Assembly (NCBI RefSeq): GCF_000739375.1
Contig: NZ_CP006704.1
Coordinates: forward strand, 434,001-498,000
Direction: 5' to 3'
DNA from: Comamonas testosteroni TK102
Lineage (GTDB): Bacteria > Pseudomonadota > Gammaproteobacteria > Burkholderiales > Burkholderiaceae_C
Length of the DNA: 64,000 bases
The notes under the pieces are model-generated. The model saw nothing but the letters and a program-made list of their open reading frames with translations, searched no databases and was not told the origin of the DNA. Shown here piece by piece: positions 20,871 to 29,820 of the stretch; position 1 is the first letter of the stretch, and each line of letters starts with the position of its first letter. The translations under genes and the position numbers were made by a program.

Positions 20871-20900
20871 CTTCCTTCAATCGAGGCGGGAAGAAGTGAA

Positions 20901-20935
20901 AAAATAAAAAAGCGCCAAACACTGCTGGCGCCGAA
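20901..20935 (-). terminator. Intrinsic terminator downstream of hemE
   Basis: On the minus strand GGCGCCA and TGGCGC form a stem around a short loop, followed by a run of six T and then a second T-rich stretch. It lies about 165 bases beyond the hemE stop, so the transcript would include the small open segment at 20954-21097. Confidence 0.75.
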
Positions 20936-20953
20936 TTTCGAGAGTTCTGAGAT

Positions 20954-21097
20954 TTAGTGGTTTGAAATCAATAACTTACCGCTTTTGTTCTGCGTCGTAG
21001 GCCAGGGATTGTCGTCCAATAACCACTTGATCTGCTTGGGTGATACGACCTTGTGATGCTGCAACCAACGCCCGGCAAGGCCGTTGTTGCAGCGGGA
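20954..21097 (-). pseudogene. Possible gene remnant or small ORF between hemE and its terminator
   Basis: A minus-strand frame ending with TAA at 20954 reads a plausible protein-like stretch (RWLQHHKVVSPKQIKWLLDD, then NPWPTTQNKSGKLL). It has no ATG of its own after the hemE stop and no ribosome site; upstream the frame runs into hemE out of phase. It may be the tail of a decayed gene. It could also be chance. Confidence 0.25.
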
Positions 21098-21098
21098 A

Positions 21099-22214
21099 TC
21101 AGCCCTGAGCGCGCTGCAGGCGCGAGTGCTTGTGCACAGCTTCGACCAGCGCGGCCACATGTTCGGGCGGGGTGAACTGGCTGATGCCATGACCCAGATT
21201 GAAGATGTGGGTGGGGCCGGTGGTGCGTTTGTCGGTATGGGGCTTGCCAAAGCTGTCCAGCACGGCGCGCGCCTGGGCGGCGACCTGCTCGGGCGCGGCA
21301 AACAGCACATTGGGGTCGATATTGCCCTGCAGCGCCTTGCCGGGGCCGCCGATCTCGCCGCCCACGATGGCGCGAGCCTTGCCCAGATTGGCGGTCCAGT
21401 CCAGACCCAGCACTTCGCAGTCGATGTCCTTCATGTCGGGCAGCCAGATGCCTCCGCCCTTGGTGAAGACGATACGGGGCACATCGCTGCCGTCCACGCC
21501 GATGCGCTTGAGCCCGGCCAGCACGCGCTTGGTATAGGTCAGGCTGAATTCCTGGAAAGCGCCGTCGGCCAGCACGCCGCCCCAGCTGTCAAAAATCATC
21601 ACGGCCTGGGCGCCGGCATCGATCTGGGCGTTCAGGTAGGCGGCCACGCTGTCGGCGTTGACTTCCAGGATGCGGTGCATCAGGTCGGGGCGCGAGTACA
21701 TCAGCGACTTGACGGTGCGGTAGTCATCGCTGCCCTTGCCCTCGGTCATGTAGCAGGCCAGAGTCCAGGGGCTGCCCGAGAAGCCGATCAGGGGCACACG
21801 GCCATTGAGCGCCTTGCGGATATTGGTGACGGCGTCAAACACATAGCGCAGCTTGTCCATGTCGGGCACGGCCAGCTCGGCCACGGCGGCCTCGTCGCGC
21901 ACGACCTTGGCAAAGCGCGGACCTTCGCCTTCGGCGAACGACAGGCCCAGGCCCATGGCGTCGGGTACGGTCAGGATGTCGCTGAACAGAATGGCCGCGT
22001 CCAGAGGGAAGCGTTCCAGCGGCTGCAGGGTCACCTCGGTGGCGTAGTCCACATTGGTGGCCAGGCCCATGAAGCTGCCGGCCTTGGCGCGGGTGGCCTT
22101 GTATTCGGGCAGGTAGCGTCCCGCCTGGCGCATCAGCCACAGGGGCGTGTAGTCAGTAGCCTGGCGACGGCATGCGCGCAGGAAGGTGTCATTGGTCAGG
22201 GGGGCGAAACTCAT
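21099..22214 (-). CDS. hemE: Uroporphyrinogen decarboxylase
   Basis: A 371-residue UroD of normal length. The N-terminal [16 protein letters not shown] is the family signature that contains the substrate-binding arginines, followed by [16 protein letters not shown] and GGGIW. It removes four carboxyl groups from uroporphyrinogen III in heme synthesis (cytoplasm). The start at 22214 gives the common [15 protein letters not shown]-terminus; the longer frame is rejected. It is divergent from the acyltransferase at 22431 and lies upstream of priA, from which the terminator at 20901 separates it. Confidence 0.95.
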   Translation of the reverse strand: MSFAPLTNDTFLRACRRQATDYTPLWLMRQAGRYLPEYKATRAKAGSFMGLATNVDYATEVTLQPLERFPLDAAILFSDILTVPDAMGLGLSFAEGEGPRFAKVVRDEAAVAELAVPDMDKLRYVFDAVTNIRKALNGRVPLIGFSGSPWTLACYMTEGKGSDDYRTVKSLMYSRPDLMHRILEVNADSVAAYLNAQIDAGAQAVMIFDSWGGVLADGAFQEFSLTYTKRVLAGLKRIGVDGSDVPRIVFTKGGGIWLPDMKDIDCEVLGLDWTANLGKARAIVGGEIGGPGKALQGNIDPNVLFAAPEQVAAQARAVLDSFGKPHTDKRTTGPTHIFNLGHGISQFTPPEHVAALVEAVHKHSRLQRAQG

Positions 22215-22430
22215 ATGTCGATTGTCGCCCACTCCGGCTTTCCCATTCACCACAATCCCGAGCAGCAATTCAGCTCTCTGTGCAGGGATGGCGGCTGCCA
22301 TGGTTTGTCATGCAACCGTCATCCAAGTGTCGCGCGGGCTTCATCTGCGTTTTCCACAATGACGCCACGCAGACACACCGTGTGGCACAGGCAGGCCGCC
22401 AACTGCGTCCAACACCGGAGGAAAGCAGAC

Positions 22431-23297
22431 ATGAGGCATCCCGAGATTCTTGATGCGCTGAATGGCCAGAGCATCGCGACGACACCGTCATCGGCTCCCT
22501 CGCTTTCCCATCGCCCCGCCAGTCCCGCACACGCTGCAGCGCCCGCTTTGCGCCTGCAGGTGCGCTGGGCCCGTCATCTGGACGAGGTCCGCCAGGCCCA
22601 GCGCCTGCGCTATCAGATCTTTGCCGAAGAAATGGGTGCCGTGCTGCAGACACCCGTGGCAGGTCACGACATCGATGTCTTCGACGATTTCTGCGAGCAT
22701 CTGATGGTCTGTGATGAAGAGCAGAACAAGGTGATCGGCACCTACCGTCTCCTGACCCCCGCTCAGGCCCAGCGCGCCGGCGGTCTGTACAGCGATCAGG
22801 AGTTCGACCTCTCGCCCATCCACGCCTGGCGTGCGCAGATGGTGGAGCTGGGACGCAGCTGCGTGCATGCGGAGCATCGCCAGGGCGGCGTGATTCTGGC
22901 GCTCTGGGGCGCGTTGGCCGAGTTCATGCAGCGCAACCAGCTGGAGGCCATGGTGGGCTGCGCCAGCATTCCCATGCAGTACCCCGGTCTGGCCCATGGC
23001 GAAGGCCCGGCACGCATCTGGCAGCAGCTGCGCCAGAGCCATCTGGCCGAGCCCGAGTTGCAGGTGCGCCCGCGGGTGGCGCTGCCCGAGGAGCTGGCAT
23101 GTGTCAGCAATGTCTCGGTGGATGCGCTGAAGGTCGAGCCGCCAGCGCTGATCCAGGGTTATCTGCGCGCCGGTGCCAAGGTGCTGGGGGCACCGGCCTG
23201 GGATAGCGACTTCAATACCGCCGATCTGCCCATCATGATGCGCATGCAGGATCTGCCTTCTCGCTATCGCCGACTGTTCGGACGCATGAAGTCTTGA
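22431..23297 (+). CDS. GNAT-fold acyltransferase, OlsB/hemolysin-like (ornithine lipid type)
   Basis: A 288-residue protein. From about residue 50 it has RYQIFAEEMGA, DIDVFDDFCEHLMV and VELGRSCVHAEHR, the signature of the OlsB-like family that transfers a 3-hydroxyacyl group from ACP to ornithine in ornithine-lipid synthesis. The first 45 residues are Ser/Pro/Ala-rich and probably disordered. GGAGGAAAG lies 6-8 bases before the ATG. The partner OlsA is not in this window. A strong terminator follows at 23314. Confidence 0.8.
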   Translation: MRHPEILDALNGQSIATTPSSAPSLSHRPASPAHAAAPALRLQVRWARHLDEVRQAQRLRYQIFAEEMGAVLQTPVAGHDIDVFDDFCEHLMVCDEEQNKVIGTYRLLTPAQAQRAGGLYSDQEFDLSPIHAWRAQMVELGRSCVHAEHRQGGVILALWGALAEFMQRNQLEAMVGCASIPMQYPGLAHGEGPARIWQQLRQSHLAEPELQVRPRVALPEELACVSNVSVDALKVEPPALIQGYLRAGAKVLGAPAWDSDFNTADLPIMMRMQDLPSRYRRLFGRMKS

Positions 23298-23313
23298 GGC
23301 GGGAGCAGAAATC

Positions 23314-23345
23314 AAAAAGCCTGCGGCCGATGTCGCAGGCTTTTT
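23314..23345. terminator. Bidirectional intrinsic terminator
   Basis: AAAAAGCCTGCG and CGCAGGCTTTTT form a perfect stem around GCCGATGT. It lies between the convergent acyltransferase gene (stop 23297) and the membrane protein gene (stop at 23361) and serves both. Confidence 0.9.
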
Positions 23346-23360
23346 GCATGGCAGGGCGTG

Positions 23361-23876
23361 CTATGCGGCGTGGCTGGGCTCATCTTCCAGGCCTTCGGCA
23401 AACAGGCCCAGCGCGGTAACCATCAGGCCCAGCATGAGGAAGGCATAGGCCGCAATGGACAGCACCAGGCTCATGCTGTAGCCCCACTGGAGAACCGAGC
23501 AGGCCCATTCCCAGGAAGCATAGAGCGCGGTGCACTGATTGCTGGCTGGCATGTGCACATACCAGGTGACGGCGATCCACATCAGGACCAGCATCACCAC
23601 CGTGGTGCGCAGCTTGTGCGAGGGGGTCTGGTCCATGTTCTTGAGCAAGACCAGTGGTATGGCTCCGCCCCAGACAAACATCATCAGCCAGCTGAAGGCC
23701 GGCGCCTGTGCCAGTATCTGCTGCAGCCAATGCATCTTGGGCATGCTGTTGATGCTGGCCAGGATGTCCCAGGCAAAGGGCAGGGCCAGTCCGGCAATGG
23801 CCAGGCTGGCTAGCGCCAGTGCACGCAACAGGCAAAGACGTTTGTGAGACGGCTGATGGATAAGGTTGGCATGCAT
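23361..23876 (-). CDS. Hypothetical membrane protein, four predicted TM segments
   Basis: A 171-residue protein with four hydrophobic spans near residues 18-38, 58-78, 88-108 and 132-158. A good ribosome site (AGGAGG) lies just before the ATG. The loop between the third and fourth spans contains two Cys and Trp-rich sequence (WEWACSVLQW). No family is recognised. It is a single-gene unit between a shared terminator and a 334-base divergent gap. Confidence 0.7.
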   Translation of the reverse strand: MHANLIHQPSHKRLCLLRALALASLAIAGLALPFAWDILASINSMPKMHWLQQILAQAPAFSWLMMFVWGGAIPLVLLKNMDQTPSHKLRTTVVMLVLMWIAVTWYVHMPASNQCTALYASWEWACSVLQWGYSMSLVLSIAAYAFLMLGLMVTALGLFAEGLEDEPSHAA

Positions 23877-24210
23877 GGCTTACCTCCTGTGCAGTTCAGG
23901 CGGTCCGCAGCAGTCAACGCGTGCAAGGCTGGCAAAGGCCGAAAACTGCGGTTGCACCTGGCTTGTGGGCAATTCCAGTCTAGAGCTTTTGTCCGGTTTG
24001 TGCCATAGGTGCTGCCCTCCTGCGTAGAGTCGCGTTCCAGCGCGAATCGAAGCCAGACCGGAACCCGCCGGTTTGACAGGAGCGAGGCTGGTGTGCCGAG
24101 TCGTAAAGTTGATTGCGCCAGGTTCATGAACCCCGCCGACTCTGGCTTCTGCCGGCTCACGGGACTAAGCTTTGCATGCTCGACTCGGGGCGCCGGGCAA
24201 AGGAGTTCTT
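23877..24210. other. Intergenic gap, no gene seen
   Basis: A 334-base divergent region between the membrane-protein gene and the VOC gene. It holds a TTGACA at 24073-24078 without a fitting -10 box at the normal distance, and no strong hairpin or ORF with a ribosome site. Promoters for both flanking genes must lie here. Confidence 0.5.
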
Positions 24211-24597
24211 ATGCTGAGCCAATCTGCTGTGACGACGATGCTGCCGGTAATGGATCTGGCGCGGGCCCGCGCTTTCTACGAGGAATGCCTGGGTCTGCAG
24301 CCCGGGGAGCTGCGACCCGACGGGAAATTTGTCTATCGGGTGGGCGGCAGCGCCCTGGCCCTGTTTCCCAGACCTGGCGGCACCAAGGCCGAGCACACGG
24401 CCATCAGCTTCCAGGTGTCCGATATCGCCGCGAGCATTCGGGAGCTGAAAGGCCGGGGCGTGGTGTTTGAAGACTATGACTTTCCTGATTTCAAGACCGT
24501 CGACCATGTCTGCGTGCTGGGGGCCGAGAAAGCCGCCTGGTTCAAGGACACGGAAGGCAATTACCTCTGCCTGCACGAGGAGCTGGAGCAGGCATGA
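24211..24597 (+). CDS. VOC-family (glyoxalase/dioxygenase fold) protein
   Basis: A 128-residue vicinal-oxygen-chelate protein with the two beta-alpha-beta-beta-beta modules: VMDLARARAFYEECLGL in the first and HTAISFQVSDIAASIREL to GNYLCLHEEL in the second. The second-module His and C-terminal Glu are possible metal ligands; the first-module ligand position is not clear. AAGGAG lies 5-6 bases before the ATG. Substrate unknown; the family covers glyoxalases, dioxygenases and resistance proteins. It converges on the DsbD-like gene with a 31-base gap. Confidence 0.85.
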   Translation: MLSQSAVTTMLPVMDLARARAFYEECLGLQPGELRPDGKFVYRVGGSALALFPRPGGTKAEHTAISFQVSDIAASIRELKGRGVVFEDYDFPDFKTVDHVCVLGAEKAAWFKDTEGNYLCLHEELEQA

Positions 24598-24628
24598 GGG
24601 GGCGCAGCGCCCGGCACGCAGGGGCGAC

Positions 24629-26917
24629 CTAGATCTGCTGGAGCGCGTCCAGCACTTCGCTCTTGGAGAGCAGCTCGCTCATCACCACCGGCGGCTTGCC
24701 GGGCAGGTACAGCACATAGACGGGGACGCCGCTGCGTCCCAGTGATTGCAGTGCCTGGGTGATGGCCGGGTCCTGGCGCGTCCAGTCGGCGCGTAGCAGC
24801 TGCACCTTGTGCTGCTCGAAAGCTGCCAGCACCTCGGCATTGCTCAGCGTGGTGCGCTTGTTGACCTGGCAGGTCACGCACCAGGCGGCCGTGAAGTCCA
24901 CAAACACCGGCCGGCCCGAGGTCTGGGCAGACTGAACCTTGTCTGCCGACCAGGGTTGCCAGAGTTCACCGGCCTGTGCCCTGACCTGATTCGCAGGCTC
25001 GGCCTTGATCAGCGGCAGTGCGTAGTAGGCCACACCAATGGCCAGCAGCAAGGCGACAGCGCCGAGGCTCATGCGGCTCTTGCCGCGCAGGCCCAGGGCC
25101 CAGATCAGCGCGGCCAGCACCAGCAGCAGGGCCAGCAGGGCCGCGGCGGCATCCATGCCGCCCTGGTGGCCCAGCACCCAGACCAGCCAGACCACGGTGG
25201 CAAACATGGGGAAGGCCATGGCGTGGCGGAAGGTCTGCATCCAGGGACCGGGGCGGGGCAGCCAGCTCACGACGGCGGGCACGAAGCTGGCCAGCAGATA
25301 GGGCAGGGCCATGCCCATGCCCAGTGCGGCAAACACCGTCAGCGCCTGCGCCGCAGGCATATCGATGGCAAAGCCCAGAGAGGCACCCATGAAGGGCGCC
25401 GTGCAGGGCGAGGCAATGGCCACGGCCAGCACGCCGGACAGAAAGGAGTCCAGTATCGGGTTGCGTGCCTGGGCGCTGGCAATGCTGCTGGGCAGCAGAC
25501 TGCCGAACTCGAACCAGCCGGCCAGATTCAGTCCCAGCACGGTGAACAGCGCTGCCAGCAGCGAGACCACCACGGGCGACTGCAGCTGGAAGCCCCAGCC
25601 CAGTTGCTGACCGGCCGCGCGCAGGCCCAGCAGCAGTGCGCCGAGTGCCACAAAGGACAGCACCACGCCGGCAGCATAGGCCAGGCCGCCCAGTTTCTGG
25701 GCCTGGCGGTTCTGGCCATGCACCGCAAACCCCAGTACCTTGATGGCCAGCACGGGAAATACGCAGGGCATGAGGTTGAGGATCAGACCGCCGATCAGGC
25801 CGCCCAGCAGGGCCGCCCAGAGGCTGCCTGCACTGGCCGTATTGCCCGCAGGTACGGCCTGTGAAGCGGTCTTGTTGGCCTCCAGAGCTGCGGCCAGGGC
25901 CGGAGAAACGCCTGCGAGCGCGGGGGCGCTCCAGCGGCCCTGCACGGCCAGCTCGCTGCGCCAGCCAGCGCTTTCGCCCCGCTCCAGCGCAGCAGCGCGC
26001 TCAGCGGGCGGCAGGGCCAGCACCACGGCCAGTTGCGCCGCGGTTTCGCCGCGCATATCGGACAGGGGCATGTTCTCGCCCACCCAGACGTTACCGTCCC
26101 AGTGCTGCTTCCAGTCCTTGCCCGACTCTGCGGCATGCTTGAAGGTGTCGGCGTTCTCGGGATAGAACTCCAGTGTCTTGCCCTTCAGGCTGGGGGGCAG
26201 TCCGGGTATGCGCAGTGTCACGCGGTCGTCGGGCAGTTTCGTGCCTTCGGCCTTGCCGGACTCGACAAGGGCCTGGCCGCCCTGGCTCAGCGCCTGCGGT
26301 TGGTCGGCCTGGGCCTGCACAAAGGCCTGGCTTTGCGGAGCGCTGCTGCCCTGAACGGGGATCTGCAGTTGGAAGTTGCCGGACTCGGGAATGCATTCCA
26401 CGCGGCAGACCAGCCATTCGGCGGCCAGGCCCAGGTCCACCATGCCGGAGGCCGGTGCCTTGAAATCGGCCGCGACCTTGATGGGTACGGGCAGCAGCAC
26501 CGTGTCCTCATAGCCATAGTTGACCAGGGGCCCTACGCGTAGCGCATGAGGCAGCGGCCATGCGATGGGGCCAGCCTCCAGGCCTGGGGGCAGCTGCCAC
26601 TGCAGCACCGTGGGTAGGCCCGAATCGCCGGCATTCTTCCAATAGGTATGCCATTCGGGCTGATGGGTGATCTTCAGCCCCAGCCAGAAGACCTGGCCGG
26701 CGGTGATGCCCTCGGGGGCCTGGGCCACCAGCTCGGCCTGCACGCGCGGCGTCTGCACGGTGGCGCCACCCGAAGCCGAATTCTTCAGCAGGATCTGCGC
26801 GCCGGCACCGGTGGAGAAGGCACAGACCCAGACGGCCAGCGCCAGCATCAGCCAGAGTGAAAGGCGCTGCGAGAGGCTGCGGGGTCCGGTGGTCAGGGAA
26901 AGGGCTTGAGAAGACAT
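24629..26917 (-). CDS. DsbD/ScsB-like protein-disulfide reductase
   Basis: A 762-residue inner-membrane electron carrier. After a signal segment there is a periplasmic domain of the DsbD N-terminal (ScsB-like) type with an ECIPESGNF Cys; then eight or so membrane spans containing the two transfer cysteines in NLMPCVFPV and SPCTAPFMG; and a C-terminal thioredoxin domain with AAWCVTC near residue 680. It passes electrons from cytoplasmic thioredoxin to periplasmic partners. The start at 26917 is chosen over an upstream ATG whose extra residues are Arg/His-rich. No partner reductase is adjacent. Confidence 0.9.
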   Translation of the reverse strand: MSSQALSLTTGPRSLSQRLSLWLMLALAVWVCAFSTGAGAQILLKNSASGGATVQTPRVQAELVAQAPEGITAGQVFWLGLKITHQPEWHTYWKNAGDSGLPTVLQWQLPPGLEAGPIAWPLPHALRVGPLVNYGYEDTVLLPVPIKVAADFKAPASGMVDLGLAAEWLVCRVECIPESGNFQLQIPVQGSSAPQSQAFVQAQADQPQALSQGGQALVESGKAEGTKLPDDRVTLRIPGLPPSLKGKTLEFYPENADTFKHAAESGKDWKQHWDGNVWVGENMPLSDMRGETAAQLAVVLALPPAERAAALERGESAGWRSELAVQGRWSAPALAGVSPALAAALEANKTASQAVPAGNTASAGSLWAALLGGLIGGLILNLMPCVFPVLAIKVLGFAVHGQNRQAQKLGGLAYAAGVVLSFVALGALLLGLRAAGQQLGWGFQLQSPVVVSLLAALFTVLGLNLAGWFEFGSLLPSSIASAQARNPILDSFLSGVLAVAIASPCTAPFMGASLGFAIDMPAAQALTVFAALGMGMALPYLLASFVPAVVSWLPRPGPWMQTFRHAMAFPMFATVVWLVWVLGHQGGMDAAAALLALLLVLAALIWALGLRGKSRMSLGAVALLLAIGVAYYALPLIKAEPANQVRAQAGELWQPWSADKVQSAQTSGRPVFVDFTAAWCVTCQVNKRTTLSNAEVLAAFEQHKVQLLRADWTRQDPAITQALQSLGRSGVPVYVLYLPGKPPVVMSELLSKSEVLDALQQI

Positions 26918-26972
26918 GGCGGACGGTGGGAGTCTGTGGCGGTGTTTTTGGTTCCCTGCACGGGGGCGGCTG

Positions 26973-27011
26973 ATTGGCAAAACCAATGCTTGCATAGGCG
27001 CATGGTATTGG
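26973..27011. promoter_or_regulatory. ATTGG/CCAAT half-site array in a divergent promoter region
   Basis: Three half-sites, ATTGG at 26973, CCAAT at 26983 and ATTGG at 27007, lie between the divergent DsbD-like and Bug-receptor genes. ATTGGCAAAACCAAT is a 15-base dyad, the size of a LysR-type site. No regulator gene is adjacent. Confidence 0.35.
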
Positions 27012-27122
27012 ACAGAGGGCGCGGGCGGACTCCATCATGGCCCGGCCAACAAGGCTCAAACAGCCCGCAGCCGGAGCCGGTCGCAGGAGTCCGTTGCCGG
27101 GCAATTACAGGAGACAAGCATT

Positions 27123-28097
27123 ATGGTGAATACCTCACGCCGCCGCTTTCTTGCCACCTCGGCAGCCTGTGCTGCCACCGCGCTGCCCTGGCATGCGGCC
27201 GCTGCGTCAGCCTATCCGGACAGGTCGGTACGGGTCATCGTGCCGTTTCCGGCCGGAGGCACCACGGACGTGGTGGCGAGGCTGGCCATGCAAAAGCTCG
27301 GCGAAATCACGGGCCAGTCCTTTGTGGTCGACAACAAGGGCGGCGCCAACGGCGTCATCGGCTCCGAACTGGCAGCCCGCGCCGCACCCGATGGCTACAC
27401 GCTGCTGATGAACACGGCAGGAGCGCAGACCCTGAGTCCCGTGCTCTACAAGACCGGCTACGAGGCGCTGGCCAGCTTCGAGCCCATCAGTCATCTATGC
27501 GATGTCGGTTTTGTGGTGATTGCGCGCAAGGACCTGCCCGTCAACAGCATGCAGGAGCTGATCGCCATGGCGAAGCAGGGTCGGCCGCTGAGCGCCTCCT
27601 CGGGCAGCAGCATGATCTCGCTGATCACCGAGCAGTTCAAGAAGGTGGTCGAGGTGCCCGGCATCGTCAATGCCCAGTACAAGGGCACGGGCGCGCAGAT
27701 GCAGGCCGTGGTGGCGGGCGAGGTGGACTTCTCGTTCGATTCCTTCACCTCGGTGGAAATGATTCGCGCGGGCAAGGTCAAGGCCCTGGCCGTGCTGCTG
27801 CCCCAGCGTGCACCGGCCTTTGCCCAGGTGCCAACGCTGCGCGAGCTGGGCGTCAGTGGCATGGATTTCAGTTCCTGGTCGGGCCTGCTGGCGCCCAAGG
27901 GCACACCGCAGGAGATCGTGGGCTATCTGGCCCAGCAGATGGACAGGATCATGCAGATGCCCGATGTGATGGCCAGGCTCGCCGGCTACAACTACCTGCC
28001 GCGGCGCAGCACGCCCCAGGAGTTCGGACGGCTCATCGCCGCCGACCACGAGCGCTGGAAGCGCGTCGTCAAGGAAACGGGCATCACCCTGGGTTAG
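27123..28097 (+). CDS. Bug-family tripartite tricarboxylate transporter receptor (periplasmic)
   Basis: A 324-residue TctC/Bug protein. The N-terminus RRRFLATSAACAATALPW is a Tat-type signal. Family stretches: YPDRSVRVIVPFPAGGTTDVVARL, NKGGANGVIG and YKGTGAQMQAVVAGEVDF. It should bind a small carboxylate in the periplasm. It stands alone without TctA or TctB membrane genes, which is common for the expanded Bug family of Burkholderiales. CAGGAG lies before the ATG. Its last 14 bases overlap the 3' end of the convergent MATE gene. Confidence 0.9.
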   Translation: MVNTSRRRFLATSAACAATALPWHAAAASAYPDRSVRVIVPFPAGGTTDVVARLAMQKLGEITGQSFVVDNKGGANGVIGSELAARAAPDGYTLLMNTAGAQTLSPVLYKTGYEALASFEPISHLCDVGFVVIARKDLPVNSMQELIAMAKQGRPLSASSGSSMISLITEQFKKVVEVPGIVNAQYKGTGAQMQAVVAGEVDFSFDSFTSVEMIRAGKVKALAVLLPQRAPAFAQVPTLRELGVSGMDFSSWSGLLAPKGTPQEIVGYLAQQMDRIMQMPDVMARLAGYNYLPRRSTPQEFGRLIAADHERWKRVVKETGITLG

Positions 28098-29733
28098 CGT
28101 CGCGCGGTGGCCCCCCCGCATCCGCGGCCAGGGTGGCCACGGTACTGGGCGGCTGGCCACCCACCTCGGCAGGGATGGCGATGCGCTCGCAGGGGGCGGC
28201 CCGGGCTATAAGTGCATCGCTGTCCACGGGGGCTTCTGCTTGCTCTGCGGCCGGCGTCTGTTCCCGGGCCGGCTCTGCAGCCGGGATGGCGGCCTGGGCC
28301 GGCAGCATGTGCGCCTTGCGCCAGTTGCCCCAGCGGTAATAGGCCAGCATCATCAGCATGGAGCAGACGGAGCTGATGGGAAAGCTCCACCAGATGGCAT
28401 CCACGCCCATCACGGGTTGCAGCCAGCGTGCCACGGGAACGCGTATGCCCCACATGGCGATCGCCAGAATCAGCACCGGCGCCATGACGGCTCCCGTGGA
28501 GCGCACCACGCCGGCCAGCACAAAGGTCACGCCGAAGAAGAGGAAGGAGCCAATGGCAATGTGGTTGAGGTGGCGGGCCACCTCCAGCGAGGGGCTGCCG
28601 CCGGGCAGAAACCAGCCCAGCACATGACGGTCCAGCAGCACGATGAGGACGATCAGGCTGCCGGTCAGCAGAAGATTGCCCAGCATGCCGGCATTGGCCG
28701 TGGCGCTGACACGCTTCCAGAGGCCCGCGCCCACGTTCTGCGCCGCCATGGACGAACAGGCGGCGCCTATGGCCATGGCCGGCATCTGCACATAGGTCCA
28801 TAGCTGCAGCGCGGCGCTATAGGCGGATGCCGTCTGCACGCCATGCTCGTTGACCATGGAGATCATGGCGATCATGGCCAGCGAGATCATCACGATCTGC
28901 ACGCCCATGGGCAGGCCCTTGACCACCAGAGTGCGTACGATCGTCAGATCGGGCTTGAACAGCCCCAGCTGCCGGCGACCTATCCACAAGGGGTGGCGGC
29001 GCAGACGCAACCAGCCCAGCAGAGCCGCAAAGCTCACGGCATTGGCAATCAGCGTGGCGACTGCCGAGCCCTGGATGCCCATGCGCGGCACGGGGCCCCA
29101 GCCAAAGATCAGCAGAGGGTTGAGGGCCATGTCCAGCGCCACGACGACGAGCAGAAACCAGAACGGCGTTCGGGTGTCTCCCGCGCCGCGCAGGGCGGCC
29201 GTCACAAAGCTGAACATGAACAGCAGCGGAATGGCCAGAAAGATGACTTTGAGATAAGCCTCGGCCAGCGGCAAAGCCGCCTCGGGCGTGCTCATCCATT
29301 GCATGAGATGGCGCGACAGCGGCCAGCCCAGCACGGCAATCAGCAGTGAGACAACACCAAAAAACGTCGCACTGGTGCCAAGCACACGTTTGGCCTGCGC
29401 GATGTTTTTCGACCCCATGCTCTGGGCGATCAGGATATTGGTTGCCATGCTGATGCCGAACACCGCGCCGATCAGTGCAAACATCACGTTGTTGGCATTG
29501 GCGGTGGCCGTCAGTGCGGCCTCGCCCAGGTGACCGCCGACCCAGATGGCATTGACCGAGCCGTTGAGCGACTGCAGCACATTGCCGGCCAGGATCGGCA
29601 GGGCAAAGACCAGCAAGGTGCTGGCGATCGGGCCCTGGGTCAGGTCGCGGGTCTGGGGCTTGGAGTTGGCGGTGCGCGCACTCTGGCGCGAGGCGCTGGC
29701 GGAGGCTTCAGGCATCGGCCCATTGTGGGGCAT
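28084..29733 (-). CDS. MATE-family multidrug/toxic-compound exporter
   Basis: A 549-residue transporter with about twelve membrane spans (first span LLVFALPILAGNVLQSLNGS, near residue 40). Two homologous halves with GAGDTRTPFWF in the first half and VVRSTGAVMAPV in the second are typical of MATE proteins, which couple efflux to Na+ or H+. A hydrophilic Ala/Pro/Glu-rich tail of about 60 residues follows the last span and is unusual in length. Start at 29733 or 29715; neither has a clear ribosome site. It is divergent from the creatininase-family gene. Confidence 0.88.
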   Translation of the reverse strand: MPHNGPMPEASASASRQSARTANSKPQTRDLTQGPIASTLLVFALPILAGNVLQSLNGSVNAIWVGGHLGEAALTATANANNVMFALIGAVFGISMATNILIAQSMGSKNIAQAKRVLGTSATFFGVVSLLIAVLGWPLSRHLMQWMSTPEAALPLAEAYLKVIFLAIPLLFMFSFVTAALRGAGDTRTPFWFLLVVVALDMALNPLLIFGWGPVPRMGIQGSAVATLIANAVSFAALLGWLRLRRHPLWIGRRQLGLFKPDLTIVRTLVVKGLPMGVQIVMISLAMIAMISMVNEHGVQTASAYSAALQLWTYVQMPAMAIGAACSSMAAQNVGAGLWKRVSATANAGMLGNLLLTGSLIVLIVLLDRHVLGWFLPGGSPSLEVARHLNHIAIGSFLFFGVTFVLAGVVRSTGAVMAPVLILAIAMWGIRVPVARWLQPVMGVDAIWWSFPISSVCSMLMMLAYYRWGNWRKAHMLPAQAAIPAAEPAREQTPAAEQAEAPVDSDALIARAAPCERIAIPAEVGGQPPSTVATLAADAGGPPRDANPG

Positions 29734-29820
29734 GTCGACTGGTTGCGGTTGACGGGCGGTGGGCCCGGAATCCGGGGCATGTGGTGGTTTCGGGGCGCTG
29801 GCGCAGCTACGATGATGGCC

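Noticed and set aside
21084..22430. Plus-strand extension of the acyltransferase frame across hemE
   Set aside because: hemE is certain on the other strand; the real acyltransferase start at 22431 has a good ribosome site.
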